Source of the DNA: Runella sp. CRIBMP
Lineage (GTDB): Bacteria; Bacteroidota; Bacteroidia; Cytophagales; Spirosomataceae
Direction: 5' to 3'
NCBI RefSeq assembly: GCF_009905605.1
Contig: NZ_JAAAKZ010000019.1
Location: forward strand, 1 to 64,000
Length of the DNA: 64,000 bases
Shown: piece after piece, positions 6,008 to 15,694 of the stretch
Layout: every line of letters begins with the position of its first letter
How positions within the stretch are numbered: position 1 is the first letter of the stretch
Translations under genes and position numbers: made by a program
Notes under the pieces: model-generated
What the model saw: only the letters and a program-made list of their open reading frames with translations
Database searches by the model: none
Told to the model about the DNA's origin: nothing

Positions 6008-8878
6008 ATGCCAAATGCGCCTTTGAAAATCATTGTTGCCATGAGTTTGGTCTCGGTTCTTTCGTTTACAGGAACCAACACCCTCCAAAACGAATACCGT
6101 GCAGAATCGCCATCCGATTCCAATAAAGTGTTTGTTCCCGATGATTTAGAGGCCACGTTGTGGGCGGAGGCACCGTTATTTTATAATCCAACCAACATGG
6201 ACATTGATGCCAAAGGAAGGGTTTGGATAACGGAGGCGGTCAATTATCGCGAATTCAACAACAAACCCGATAAAAAACTCCACTTTGACCAAGGCGACCG
6301 CGTGGTCATTCTGGAAGACACGGATGGGGATGGCAAAGCCGACAAATCAAAGGTTTTTGTACAGGACAAAGATTTGGTAGCACCGCTCGGCATTGGGGTC
6401 ATTGGCAATAAAATCATTGTGAGCTGCGCACCCAATATCATCATGTACACCGACGAAAATGGCGATGATGTTCCCGATAAAAAAGAAATCTTCTTAACGG
6501 GTTTTGGGGGGCTTGACCATGACCATTCGCTCCACTCTCTCACCGCTGGCCCCGACGGTCGATGGCATTTTAATACGGGCAATGCAGGGCCCCACAACGT
6601 AAAAGATAAAAGCGGCTGGAACCTGCGTTCGGGCAGTATTTATACGGGCGGAACGCCCTACAACGACAAAAATCAGGGAAATCAAAAAAGCGACGACGGG
6701 CGCGTGTGGGTAGGTGGCTTGGCCTTAAGAATGAATCCCGACGGCACAGGACTGAAAGTGATGGCGCATAATTTCCGTAATAGTTATGAAATCGCCATCG
6801 ACAGTTACGGCAATTATTGGCAAAATGACAATGACGACCAAGTGGTTACGTGCCGTACAAGCTGGGTGATGGAGGGGTCGAATGCGGGTTATTTCAGTGC
6901 CGATGGTACGCGTACTTGGCAGGCAGACCGCCGTCCCGACCAAGACATGTTTACGGCGCATTGGCACCAAGAAGACCCTGGCGTACTGGTAGCTGGCGAC
7001 AATACAGGGGCGGGCTCTCCCACGGGGATGCTCGTGTACGAAGGGGATGCGTTGGGGGAAAAATACCGAGGCACCGTACTGAGCTGCGAAGCAGGCCGAA
7101 ACGTGGTGTGGGCATATTGGCCACAACCCAAAGGCGCAGGCTTTGACTTGAGCAAACGCATTGATTTCATCAGTTCATTTCCTAAAGTAGAAGCCCATTA
7201 TGTATGGAACGACACGGGCGTGGATAAGCGCAAATGGTTCCGCCCCAGCGACGCTGCTACTGGCCCCGACGGTGCCATCTACGTAGCCGACTGGTATGAC
7301 CCCATTGTGGGAGGGCACGCCATGCACGATAAAAAAGGCTACGGACGCATCTACCGCATTACCCCCAAAGGCAAGAAATTAACCACGCCTAAATTCGACC
7401 TTTCAAGCATTGACGGACAGATTGAGGCGCTCAAGAACCCCGCAATCAACGTCCGTAACCTTGGATTCGTGGCTTTGAAAGCACAGGGTGAAAAGGTGGT
7501 TCAGCCTGTAAAAATGCTTTTGAATGACCCCAACTCTTTTATTCAGGCAAGGGCTGTGTGGTTATTGGCCCAGTTGGGTGACCAAGGAAAAGCGGAGGCC
7601 GAAAAGGTGTTAAAAGAAAGCAAAGACGAAAACCTAAGAATAACGGCGTTTAGGGCATTAAACCCTAGCAATTTTTCTGTTCAAAAAAATTTAGGGAGTG
7701 GGCTTTTACGCGAAATGGCCATTTCGCTCCGCGATGTTCCTTACGAACAATCCAAAGAAAAACTCAAAGCGTTATTTACCGCTTTTGACAGTGGAGACCG
7801 CTATTTTTTGGAAGCCTTGGGCATTGGGACAGACGGAAAAGAAGAAGCATTTTACAAGGATATTCGCCCAAGTTGGCCCAAAGACCCCGTCGGCTGGACA
7901 CCCAAACAGGCAGCATTGGCTTGGCGGCTGCACCCTAAAGCGGCACTGAGCGATTTACGAACTCGGGCCACGGCCAAGGCATTATCAGCCGCCGACCGCA
8001 AGCAAGCCCTCACCGCCATTGCGTTTATCAAAGACAAAGCTGCCGCATTAACGATGCTGGAATTATCTAAAAGCCCATTGAAAGATGTGTCGGAGCAGGC
8101 GTTCTATTGGGTAAATTTCCGTAAAACCAACGATTGGCAAGACCTTATCAACTGGCAGCAAGCTACGGCGGCTGTTCTTTCTCCCGTTCAAAAGAAAATG
8201 CTCGAATGGCAAAAAATAATGATGGATACCTCGGTAGCCAAACCACAACGCGAATTGGCCGCCAAAACCCTCGCCTCCGATCTCTACGGCGGTCAGCTTT
8301 TATTAGCGGCGGCGGGAGAGTCCAAAATCCCCAAAGAATTTAAACCCGTGATTGCGGAAGCGATTTTTAATAACCCCGACCGAAGCGTCCGAATGATGGC
8401 AGGCGACTATTTTCCGCGCCCCAGTGGTAAAGGATTGTCGGTCAATTTGGCCGCGAGTCTCCCAGCTGATGTCACCAAAGGCAAGCAATTGTTTCAAACC
8501 AACTGCGCTTCCTGTCATCGTTTTGAGACCGACGGCAAAGACATCGGTCCCGATTTGAGCATGATTAATAAGAAGTTTGACAAAAATGGATTACTCGACG
8601 CCATCATCAACCCCAGTGCTGGGCTGGCCTTTGGGTATGAGCCGTGGATTATCCAAACCAAAGACAAAAATACGTATTACGGATTTCTCGTAGGAGATGG
8701 TGCAACGGTGGTGCTGAAAGACGCTGCTGGACAAACTATGAGCCTTAAATCTACCAACATAATTTCGCGTAAACAACTCAAAAACAGCCTCATGCCCGAG
8801 GCTTCATCGTTGGGATTGAAAGAAAAAGATTTGTCAGACTTATCTGGCTATCTATTGAAATTACCAGCGGGAGAGTAA
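6008..8878 (+). CDS. PVC-type cytochrome c with beta-propeller and HEAT-like repeats
   Basis: I choose the ATG at 6008, which opens a signal peptide (MPNAPLKIIVAMSLVSVLSF) and gives 956 residues; an ATG at 5864 in frame would add a poor, unhydrophobic leader. From about residue 40 there is a dehydrogenase-like beta-propeller (FVPDDLEATLWAEAPL, GRVWITEAVNYRE, DTDGDGKADKSKVF, HSLTAGPDGRWHFNTGN). A helical HEAT-like middle follows, then a C-terminal heme c domain with CASCH at 833-837 and a late Met (SLMPE) as a possible sixth ligand. This is the layout of planctomycete-type membrane-bound dehydrogenase/heme proteins, common in Bacteroidota that degrade glycans. It is probably a periplasmic redox enzyme acting on a sugar or alcohol; the substrate is unknown. 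It is monocistronic with its own terminator. Confidence 0.9.
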   Translation: MPNAPLKIIVAMSLVSVLSFTGTNTLQNEYRAESPSDSNKVFVPDDLEATLWAEAPLFYNPTNMDIDAKGRVWITEAVNYREFNNKPDKKLHFDQGDRVVILEDTDGDGKADKSKVFVQDKDLVAPLGIGVIGNKIIVSCAPNIIMYTDENGDDVPDKKEIFLTGFGGLDHDHSLHSLTAGPDGRWHFNTGNAGPHNVKDKSGWNLRSGSIYTGGTPYNDKNQGNQKSDDGRVWVGGLALRMNPDGTGLKVMAHNFRNSYEIAIDSYGNYWQNDNDDQVVTCRTSWVMEGSNAGYFSADGTRTWQADRRPDQDMFTAHWHQEDPGVLVAGDNTGAGSPTGMLVYEGDALGEKYRGTVLSCEAGRNVVWAYWPQPKGAGFDLSKRIDFISSFPKVEAHYVWNDTGVDKRKWFRPSDAATGPDGAIYVADWYDPIVGGHAMHDKKGYGRIYRITPKGKKLTTPKFDLSSIDGQIEALKNPAINVRNLGFVALKAQGEKVVQPVKMLLNDPNSFIQARAVWLLAQLGDQGKAEAEKVLKESKDENLRITAFRALNPSNFSVQKNLGSGLLREMAISLRDVPYEQSKEKLKALFTAFDSGDRYFLEALGIGTDGKEEAFYKDIRPSWPKDPVGWTPKQAALAWRLHPKAALSDLRTRATAKALSAADRKQALTAIAFIKDKAAALTMLELSKSPLKDVSEQAFYWVNFRKTNDWQDLINWQQATAAVLSPVQKKMLEWQKIMMDTSVAKPQRELAAKTLASDLYGGQLLLAAAGESKIPKEFKPVIAEAIFNNPDRSVRMMAGDYFPRPSGKGLSVNLAASLPADVTKGKQLFQTNCASCHRFETDGKDIGPDLSMINKKFDKNGLLDAIINPSAGLAFGYEPWIIQTKDKNTYYGFLVGDGATVVLKDAAGQTMSLKSTNIISRKQLKNSLMPEASSLGLKEKDLSDLSGYLLKLPAGE

Positions 8879-8906
8879 CATTTTACCCTGTCTGACAAAG
8901 CAAACC

Positions 8907-8951
8907 AACTCCCCGTCTTACCGTTTGAAACCGTCGGACGGGGAGTTTTTT
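8907..8951 (+). terminator. intrinsic terminator after the cytochrome gene
   Basis: An 11-bp perfect stem (AACTCCCCGTC at 8907-8917 with GACGGGGAGTT at 8937-8947) is followed by T residues. It lies 29 bases after the stop codon of the gene ending at 8878. Confidence 0.9.
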
Positions 8952-9085
8952 AGGGCATTTAAGCAAAACCGGCCACCTTTAAAATACGACAATTCAAGTA
9001 GAACAATTAACCATTCGCCCCGCCTAGGCTGGTAAAAAAGGGGTAAACATGAAATTTTGTGGTGTCCAATTAACCAACAGTCACC

Positions 9086-9664
9086 ATGAAATATTATTTG
9101 CTCTTTTACTTATCAATTGGCCTAATACCCTCACTTTCAGCCCAAAACCAAACACTGGTTGATGTATCAGCGGGCGTTCAGGCCTTTCATGTGCCCCTCA
9201 AAGGATTTTCGTATAACAATCCTCAACCCGTCGTGATGGCGGGGGTTCACCAGTCATTCAATACGCGTCAAACCCTCGGACTTACCCTCCGCATTGGCTA
9301 CGCCCGCCACAAGTACCAAGGCGATGCACTTTCGCTTCAAGCCATCTTTCAATACACTCCCGTAGTAGCAAATCATCTGGAACTAGGAATCGGTATTGGT
9401 GGCGGGTATCGGTGTTGGTTCCATCCTTCGCGTTCGCTCCAATGGACGGGCTCGGAGTGGAAAAATAGCCGCGCCTATAAAGGTGTCATTCAGGTACCGT
9501 TGCAGCTAAGCATGGGCTATCGGGGTATTTCAACCCTTCAGGGAGAATTTAGACCGTACATTGCCTATCAACTAGGTGCCCATTTTGGGTACACTCCCGA
9601 CCTTACTCCCATGCCTACTTCTACCTTTTTAGTCGGGTTAAAATACGCCCCCAAACAGCATTAA
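9086..9664 (+). CDS. small outer-membrane beta-barrel-like protein, unknown function
   Basis: This 192-residue protein has a signal peptide (MKYYLLFYLSIGLIPSLSAQ). A run of alternating amphipathic strands rich in Gly and aromatic residues follows (TLGLTLRIGYARHKYQG, HLELGIGIGGGYRCWF, FRPYIAYQLGAHFGY). It ends in a strand, FLVGLKYAPKQH, that nearly has the terminal aromatic of barrel proteins. I infer an 8-stranded outer-membrane barrel; no specific family is recognised. It is followed 27 bases later by the serine hydrolase and is probably co-transcribed with it. Confidence 0.65.
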   Translation: MKYYLLFYLSIGLIPSLSAQNQTLVDVSAGVQAFHVPLKGFSYNNPQPVVMAGVHQSFNTRQTLGLTLRIGYARHKYQGDALSLQAIFQYTPVVANHLELGIGIGGGYRCWFHPSRSLQWTGSEWKNSRAYKGVIQVPLQLSMGYRGISTLQGEFRPYIAYQLGAHFGYTPDLTPMPTSTFLVGLKYAPKQH

Positions 9665-9691
9665 TCAGTATTTTTAAAAATTCATACAGAC

Positions 9692-10879
9692 ATGAAAAAC
9701 CACCTAATCGGATTTATTTTTCTCATAATTATCACCACCGCCTGCCAGAAAAATCTCTATGACGACATGGTGGCAAACATCCCCGGCACCATTGCCGTCA
9801 ATGCCGCCCACCCCATGAAAGACTCCCTGACGGCCATCGTCAACCGCCACGTTGCCAAGGGAGTTCCGGGCATTCAGGTCATGGTCAAAAGTCCTGCGGG
9901 TTGGTACGTTGTCAACGGTGGCTACGCCCGAATTGAAGATAAAACACCCATGCAGGACAACATGGTGGCTTGGTTGTACAGCCTGACAAAAACCTACACC
10001 GCTGCGCTCACCATGAAACTGAAAGAACGGGGCTTGGTGGCCTTGGACGCGCCCATTACGACGTATTTACCCGCTGGTATTACCCAAAACCTCGTAAACA
10101 GTGACAAAATTACGGTTCGAATGCTGCTCAATCACAGCTCTGGTTTTCCCAATTTTACCTCGCTGCCCGAGTTTCAGCTACGACAATTTAACAACCCCTT
10201 AGACCAACAATCCCTGTTGGAACAACTGAAAACGGCCTACCACAAGAAATCCCGTTTTGAGCCGGGTACGGATTATTTGTATTCTAACACCAACTATTTA
10301 TTATTGCAACTGATTATCGAAAAACTGTCAGGCAAAACTTACGACCAATTTTTAAAGGAAGAAATATTGCAACCGCTGGCGTTGACCAAAACGTATTATG
10401 GCCTTACAGATCAACAAATACGTACGTTAGGCTTTCCCAATTATTATTTTGAACGTTACAACAACGGACAATTAGAAAATATCACCCAATGGAACAACGC
10501 CATCGGCAAGTCGATTGAAGGCTACGGCGGTATTGCCGCCAACGGCACCGATGCTATTCGATTTTTGGAAGCATTAAACGCTGGAAAAGTGGTTAATGAA
10601 ACATCGTTGAACGAAATGCGAACGTGGATAAAAGGCAAAGAATCGACGGTGCCCGACTATGGTTTGGGGTTGGAATACTTTGAATACAACAAAGGAGTAG
10701 CCACCTACGGACACGAAGGCGACAATATCGGGGCCACGACTCAATTGATATACGTGCCCGCCTCCGATACTTATCTATTCATTTCCATCAATGCGGGTCG
10801 GCAGATTTTTGGGCAATATTTATTCCGAACTACCGATGCCAAAATTGACCTTTGTCGGTTTGTTTCAAAACTGAATTAG
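9692..10879 (+). CDS. class C beta-lactamase-fold serine hydrolase, lipoprotein
   Basis: This 395-residue lipoprotein (lipobox ending TTAC at Cys18) has the beta-lactamase/DD-peptidase fold. The three active-site motifs are present: SxxK as S97-L-T-K100, YxN as Y197-S-N199, and HxG as H341-E-G343 in place of KTG. The HxG form is typical of class C-related esterases and D-aminopeptidases rather than penicillin-resistance enzymes. It probably cleaves a D-amino-acid peptide or an ester in the periplasm. It precedes the LytS kinase gene by 29 bases, so barrel, hydrolase, kinase and regulator may form one transcript. An envelope-sensing link is plausible but inferred. Confidence 0.9.
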   Translation: MKNHLIGFIFLIIITTACQKNLYDDMVANIPGTIAVNAAHPMKDSLTAIVNRHVAKGVPGIQVMVKSPAGWYVVNGGYARIEDKTPMQDNMVAWLYSLTKTYTAALTMKLKERGLVALDAPITTYLPAGITQNLVNSDKITVRMLLNHSSGFPNFTSLPEFQLRQFNNPLDQQSLLEQLKTAYHKKSRFEPGTDYLYSNTNYLLLQLIIEKLSGKTYDQFLKEEILQPLALTKTYYGLTDQQIRTLGFPNYYFERYNNGQLENITQWNNAIGKSIEGYGGIAANGTDAIRFLEALNAGKVVNETSLNEMRTWIKGKESTVPDYGLGLEYFEYNKGVATYGHEGDNIGATTQLIYVPASDTYLFISINAGRQIFGQYLFRTTDAKIDLCRFVSKLN

Positions 10880-10908
10880 TCTCGACATTAAACTCACCAG
10901 AATCCCTC

Positions 10909-11946
10909 ATGGATAGCCCCGACGACCGAAAATTACTCTTACTTGGCCCTTTAGCTCTCTGGACAATTTCGACGATTTTCTTTAATCTAAACATGTTCAA
11001 TGGGGTCGTGCCTTCGTTTAAATTTCTGATTTTCGGACTACTTTCGGTCTATTTTACTTGGATTTTGGTGCGTTTTTTGGTCTTTCGGGTACGACGACGT
11101 TTTCAGGGGATTCCCAACACTCGCAAACGAATTTTAACGCTCATTGCGCTGATGTTTCCAGGAACTGTGGTCGCGGTAGGTTGTCGGGTCATTGCCCTCA
11201 AATATTGGGTTTATAAGAATACCTCGCTCACCGACGCCGACATCGACGTTTTGTTTATGACGGGACTGAGTTTTTTCAACTTTACCATAATTTATTCCCT
11301 CTACGAAAGCCACTATTTTTTTCAGCAATGGAACATCGTCAATCGGCAGAAGGAGGAACTGGCCCGTGCCAATTTGGAAATGCAGTTGGATTCGCTGAAA
11401 AATCAAGTCAAACCCCATTTTTTATTCAATAGCCTCAATGCCCTTCAGGCGTTGGTCAAAACGCAACAGACCCAAACGGCCATGAAGTTTATTACTGATT
11501 TGTCGCAGGTATATCGGTATTTGTTGCAAAGCAACGAGCAGACGCTTATTTCGCTCCAAAAAGAACTTGATTTTATGCACGCCTATTTCAGTCTGCTCAA
11601 AACCCGGTTTAGCAAAGGTCTGTATCTGGAAGTGAAAGTCAATCCTCAATGGCAGAATTATCAACTCCCGCCCATGACGTTGCAGCTTTTGGTGGAGAAT
11701 GCGGTCAAACACAACAAGGTGTCAAGCCAAAATCCATTGACCATCAGGATCGAAAGCGTTGAAGATGCTTACATTCAGGTATCGAATAATTTACAACGTA
11801 AAAACAATGACTCGCTGCCAACCACCAAAAAAGGGCTTGTCAGTATCAGCGCCAAATACGAATTGTTACAACTATCGCCCATTGATTTGTACGAGGACTC
11901 CGAAAATTATGTCGTCAGAATTCCGCTCATTAAACCCCAAGAATAA
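10909..11946 (+). CDS. LytS/YehU-type sensor histidine kinase
   Basis: From the ATG at 10909 this gives 345 residues; an in-frame ATG at 10852 would overlap the hydrolase gene and add an unlikely leader. Four hydrophobic segments fill the first half (LLLLGPLALWTISTIFF onward). A short coiled coil then leads into the His_kinase domain with KPHFLFNSLNALQALV (phosphorylated His) and the ATP N-box LLVENAVKHNK, and later VSNNLQRK and GLVSISAKYELL. It should signal to the LytTR regulator that overlaps its stop codon (TAATG). No extracellular sensor domain exists, so the membrane bundle is the sensor. The stimulus is unknown. Confidence 0.92.
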   Translation: MDSPDDRKLLLLGPLALWTISTIFFNLNMFNGVVPSFKFLIFGLLSVYFTWILVRFLVFRVRRRFQGIPNTRKRILTLIALMFPGTVVAVGCRVIALKYWVYKNTSLTDADIDVLFMTGLSFFNFTIIYSLYESHYFFQQWNIVNRQKEELARANLEMQLDSLKNQVKPHFLFNSLNALQALVKTQQTQTAMKFITDLSQVYRYLLQSNEQTLISLQKELDFMHAYFSLLKTRFSKGLYLEVKVNPQWQNYQLPPMTLQLLVENAVKHNKVSSQNPLTIRIESVEDAYIQVSNNLQRKNNDSLPTTKKGLVSISAKYELLQLSPIDLYEDSENYVVRIPLIKPQE

Positions 11947-12722
11947 TGAAAGTTGTCATTATCGAAGATGAAGAATTGGCCGCCGAACACCTCAAAGTGA
12001 TGGTCACGGAAATTGACGCCAACATTGAAGTAGTGGCGATGCTAGAGAGTGTTGAAAGCAGCGTAGATTGGTTTCGTACACATCCTACGCCTGATTTGGC
12101 GCTCATGGACATTGAGTTGGCCGACGGGCAAAGTTTTGAGATATTCAATCAAATTCAGCTTAAATGTCCCGTCATTTTTACCACTGCCTACGACGAATTT
12201 GCCATTCAAGCCTTTAAAGTAAACAGCATTGACTATTTGCTCAAACCCATCGAAGAAGAAATGCTCCGACAAAGTCTACGGAAATTTCAACACTTACGAA
12301 AGACGTTCGGCGCTCTCGAAAACACCCTCAATCTGGACGAATTAAAAGCAATGCTCACCTCGCACAAGCACGTCAGACCCAATTACCGCGACCGTTTTTT
12401 GCTCAAACAAGGAACTAAGCTGTTGCCGCTACGGGTGGACGACATTGCTTATTTTGAAAGTAAAGAAGGACTTACGTTTGTTAAAACCCACGATAAACGT
12501 TCGTATTTGATTGAATATCCGCTTGAAGAATTGGAAACGATGGTGAACCCTAAGGCATTTTTTAGGGCTACTCGGCAGTATTTGGTGGCGCGGCCATCCA
12601 TCGACAAAATTCAGGTTCATCTCAACGGTCGCCTCAAAATCACGCTTAAACCCCTCACCGAAGACGCGTTAATCATCAGCCGTTACAAAGCGCCTGAGTT
12701 TAGGGCATGGATGGGGGAATAA
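11946..12722 (+). CDS. LytTR-family response regulator
   Basis: This 258-residue regulator has a receiver domain with phosphoacceptor D55 (LALMDIELADG), the acidic pair in IIEDEE, the switch Thr in IFTTAYDE and K in YLLKPIEE. A C-terminal LytTR DNA-binding domain begins near residue 150 (DRFLLKQGTKLLPL, IAYFESKEG, FFRATRQYLV). Its start overlaps the stop of the kinase by one base, so the two are translationally coupled. It is a close paralog of the regulator at 16760; the receiver strings ELADGQSFEIF and QAFKVNSIDYLLKPI are identical. Targets cannot be read from this sequence; genes of its own cluster are the usual ones. Confidence 0.95.
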   Translation: MKVVIIEDEELAAEHLKVMVTEIDANIEVVAMLESVESSVDWFRTHPTPDLALMDIELADGQSFEIFNQIQLKCPVIFTTAYDEFAIQAFKVNSIDYLLKPIEEEMLRQSLRKFQHLRKTFGALENTLNLDELKAMLTSHKHVRPNYRDRFLLKQGTKLLPLRVDDIAYFESKEGLTFVKTHDKRSYLIEYPLEELETMVNPKAFFRATRQYLVARPSIDKIQVHLNGRLKITLKPLTEDALIISRYKAPEFRAWMGE

Positions 12723-12726
12723 AAAA

Positions 12727-12754
12727 GGAGTACGCTCAGTTGAGCGCACTCCTC
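12727..12754 (-). terminator. terminator between convergent genes
   Basis: AGGAGT-CGCTCA pairs with TGAGCG-ACTCCT around a two-base loop (12727-12754). On the minus strand the hairpin is followed by TTTTTTA, so it mainly ends the oxidoreductase transcript. It can also slow readthrough from the LytTR gene. Confidence 0.8.
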
Positions 12755-12772
12755 AAAATTTACTTTTATGAA

Positions 12773-13855
12773 TTACAATCTTACCACTTCCCCCGTACGT
12801 ACAGACTCGTCGCAGGCAAAGGCAATTTGAAGGCTGTTGACGGCGTCGTTCATGTGATCAGTCAAGTCAACGTCTTCCACGATGGCTTTTAAGAAAAAGC
12901 TTTGTTCGCGGTTGCAAAGCTCCTGATGGTCTGGCTCGTCGGTCAGGTTTATCCACTCATCTTCTTTGACAAACTGGTTGTTTTCATTCAACTCAGCGTG
13001 GTGAAAACGCAACGATTCGGTTTTGGTATGCGCATCTACATTGTCAGATTTGCCGCTGCCTCCCGCTTCTTTGGCCACGATAGAGACGCAGCCTTTGGGT
13101 CCCACAACGTCTTTGACGAAGAAGGCGGTTTCGCTCATCATCGGGCCCCAGCCTGCTTCGTACCAACCCACAGAGCCATCTTCAAAACGGATTTGCAACT
13201 GTCCGTAATTATAATTTCCAGCGGGAATTTCTTCGGTCAGTCGGGCACCGATGGCCGACACCCAAACGGGTTTTGAACGGGTCATCTGACACATCACGTC
13301 GATGTAATGAACACCGCAATCCACAATTGGACTGAGGCTTTTCATCAAATTACGGTGTACATCCCACATGTAGCCGTGGCTTTGCTGGTTGAGGTTCATA
13401 CGCATGACCAAAGGCTTACCAAGTTCCTGCGCCAGTTCTACAAATTTTTCCCACGACGGATGGTGCCGCAAAATATAGCCCACCACCAGTTTTTTATTGG
13501 CTTTAATGGCCGCTGCTACCACGCGTTTTGCGCCTTCGACCGTGTCGGCAACTGGTTTTTCGATAAATACGTGACAGCCGTGCTCGAAGGCCATCACCGC
13601 AAACGCCTCGTGGGTGTCGGGATAAGTCGAGATACAAACCGCGTCAGGGGTTGTAGCCTTCAGGGCTTCGGCATAATCTGAGAAAAGCGAATAGCCGCCG
13701 CCCAGTTTTTCATTCAGGACTTCCTTGCTTTTTCCGGTTGAAACGATTCCACAGATTTCGAAACCTTCGGCGTTATGATACGCCGTTGCGTGGGAGGCTC
13801 CCATGTTTCCGCATCCTACCACCAGAACGCGCACGGGTTTATTGAGTGTTGACAT
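12773..13855 (-). CDS. Gfo/Idh/MocA-family NAD(P)-dependent oxidoreductase
   Basis: The ATG at 13855 gives 360 residues starting MSTLNKPVRVLVVGCGNMGA; an upstream ATG at 13897 would add an unneeded leader. The N-terminal Rossmann domain has GCGNMGASHA, and the family motif EKPVAD is present near residue 95 with the Lys used in catalysis. The C-terminal alpha/beta domain includes SPIVDCGVHYIDVMCQM, whose His matches the usual catalytic position. Family members oxidise or reduce sugars, inositols and related compounds; the substrate is not evident. It splits the two LytS/LytTR clusters, in opposite orientation, and seems monocistronic. Confidence 0.92.
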   Translation of the reverse strand: MSTLNKPVRVLVVGCGNMGASHATAYHNAEGFEICGIVSTGKSKEVLNEKLGGGYSLFSDYAEALKATTPDAVCISTYPDTHEAFAVMAFEHGCHVFIEKPVADTVEGAKRVVAAAIKANKKLVVGYILRHHPSWEKFVELAQELGKPLVMRMNLNQQSHGYMWDVHRNLMKSLSPIVDCGVHYIDVMCQMTRSKPVWVSAIGARLTEEIPAGNYNYGQLQIRFEDGSVGWYEAGWGPMMSETAFFVKDVVGPKGCVSIVAKEAGGSGKSDNVDAHTKTESLRFHHAELNENNQFVKEDEWINLTDEPDHQELCNREQSFFLKAIVEDVDLTDHMNDAVNSLQIAFACDESVRTGEVVRL

Positions 13856-14119
13856 AGATAGTTTGAAAGGAAAATGATTCTTGCCGTAAAAGTACAACTT
13901 AGTACTTTACCTACTACAATTTCTTGGGGGTTTGAATTCCCGACATCCTCAGAGCGAATAGAATCATCGGCTGAGGCTCTTTCACAATTCAAGCAGTGTT
14001 TTTATCAATTCATTCACAAAAATCTCTAAATAAAGGCCGATGATTTCCTTGTTTAGGAAATTGCCGCTTATCTTCATCCCGCAATGCATTATGGCAACAT
14101 CATGTAATTTAACCTAAAC

Positions 14120-15694
14120 GTGTTTAGACCCCGCTTTTTTTCACCTGCTGAGTGGCGTTATCATCTGTTGATGATGCCATTGCTGTTTACCATCGGCAAT
14201 TATTTTTTCATTGGAATGGATTATTTCCGTTCTTTTAATACGTTTATCGCGGGTACGGTCGTGATTTGTGGGCTTTATTGGTTTTCAATTGTGTTGCTGA
14301 CCATTGCAATTCGAAAAGTGCTCGCCGTTGTTCCCGACCAGTTTATTCTTAAGCGCATCCTTATCATGATGGGCGTAGTAGGTGCGCTGACGGGGTTATT
14401 GGCCATTTTTGATGTTTGGGTGTATAGCATAGTCCCGCATCTTTCTATCCCTTTCAGTTGGGCCAAAGTAAAACCGATTTGGATATTGGGAGCCGTATTT
14501 GACATTTTTATCTGCGCGGCCCTGAATTTGTTTTACGCGGAGTCTTGTCGAAGAAAAAAGGTTCAAGCCTCTCGCCCAAACTCGTCGCCCCTCAACTCGT
14601 CTTCAAAAATAGACGACCGTTTGGTGCTTACTTATCAGGGATGGTGGTCGGGAGTGAGTCCGCTAGAATGGGGATTTCATGGATTGGTCTTGTTGATGTT
14701 GGTTCCGTTGAGCAATTACCTGATTATCGGGCCAAATTATCTGTCCGACCCGTTGCTACTCAGTCTTGGCTCCGCATTGGTCGTGATGCTATACATACCC
14801 TGCGCTGTATTATTGACGTTGTCGGTCCGGCTGGCTATTCGTACTTTTCCTCTTCTACGTCAAACCCTTTTTCGGGTATTGTTAATGCTTTTCTTGACGG
14901 GAACTGTTTCTTCCACAGCGACAGTATGCTCGTTGTGGGTCATTAGTGAAATCGACATATTTGGCGTTACATTTTCCATCATGACGGCCAAAGCGTTCAT
15001 TCTGTTGGGGTTATGCTTTGATTTTTTGCTTTGCCTCACCCACGGTTATTTCTACGCTTTATCCATGTGGCAACAAGAACAGGTCGAAAAGGAGACCCTC
15101 AAAAATGAAGCACTCCAAAGACGCTACGACACGCTGAAGGGGCAGGTAAATCCGCATTTTTTATTCAACAGCCTTACCTCTCTTTCCTCCTTGATTCAGG
15201 AGGACGTCAAACAGGCCGAAAAGTTTGTGGACGAACTGGCCAAAGTCTACCGGTATTTGCTCCAAACCCACCAAAACCCACTCACCACACTCGAAAAAGA
15301 AATCAACTTTATCAACTCGTACGTCTTTTTGCTCAAAATACGCTACGGAAATGGCATTTCAGTCACTATTGATGTCGACAATAACGAAAAATCGGGTTAT
15401 TTGCCACCCCTTACCTTGCAAATGCTGCTTGAAAATGCCATGAAAAATAACACAATTTCGGCCAAAAAACCACTGAATATACTCATTCGAAGCACCGAAG
15501 AAGGCCAATTAATGATTCAGCACACGATTCAAAAACGAATGGTCAGCATTGCAGATCCGCAAGCTGAATTAACCAACCTAATGGGCAAATATACCTTCTT
15601 GACGGTAGAGCCCGTTTCCATATATGACAACGGAACAACTTTTACGGTACTCCTCCCCTTGTTGCCCAATTTGACCGTAAGCGAAGATAAATGA
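14120..15694 (+). CDS. LytS-type histidine kinase with duplicated sensor and degraded ATP site
   Basis: This 524-residue protein starts at GTG. Two copies of a four-helix membrane module lie in tandem: SPAEW at residue 8 and SPLEW at residue 180 each begin a copy (GNYFFIGMDYF and SNYLIIGPNYL are matching segments). The kinase part has VNPHFLFNSLTSLSSLI with the phosphoacceptor H346. The ATP motifs are weakened: the N-box reads LLENAMKNN instead of LVENAVKHN, the conserved NNLQRK segment is HTIQKR, and the glycine motif reads AELTNLMGKY. It may be a pseudokinase or a heterodimer partner of the next kinase, whose start overlaps its stop (ATGA). Both would act on the regulator at 16760. Confidence 0.9.
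   Translation: MFRPRFFSPAEWRYHLLMMPLLFTIGNYFFIGMDYFRSFNTFIAGTVVICGLYWFSIVLLTIAIRKVLAVVPDQFILKRILIMMGVVGALTGLLAIFDVWVYSIVPHLSIPFSWAKVKPIWILGAVFDIFICAALNLFYAESCRRKKVQASRPNSSPLNSSSKIDDRLVLTYQGWWSGVSPLEWGFHGLVLLMLVPLSNYLIIGPNYLSDPLLLSLGSALVVMLYIPCAVLLTLSVRLAIRTFPLLRQTLFRVLLMLFLTGTVSSTATVCSLWVISEIDIFGVTFSIMTAKAFILLGLCFDFLLCLTHGYFYALSMWQQEQVEKETLKNEALQRRYDTLKGQVNPHFLFNSLTSLSSLIQEDVKQAEKFVDELAKVYRYLLQTHQNPLTTLEKEINFINSYVFLLKIRYGNGISVTIDVDNNEKSGYLPPLTLQMLLENAMKNNTISAKKPLNILIRSTEEGQLMIQHTIQKRMVSIADPQAELTNLMGKYTFLTVEPVSIYDNGTTFTVLLPLLPNLTVSEDK

Noticed and set aside
6494-7170. Long open frames on the minus strand of the cytochrome gene
   Set aside because: They run opposite a strong coding gene with clear domains, have no homology signal, and show the codon pattern of shadow frames.
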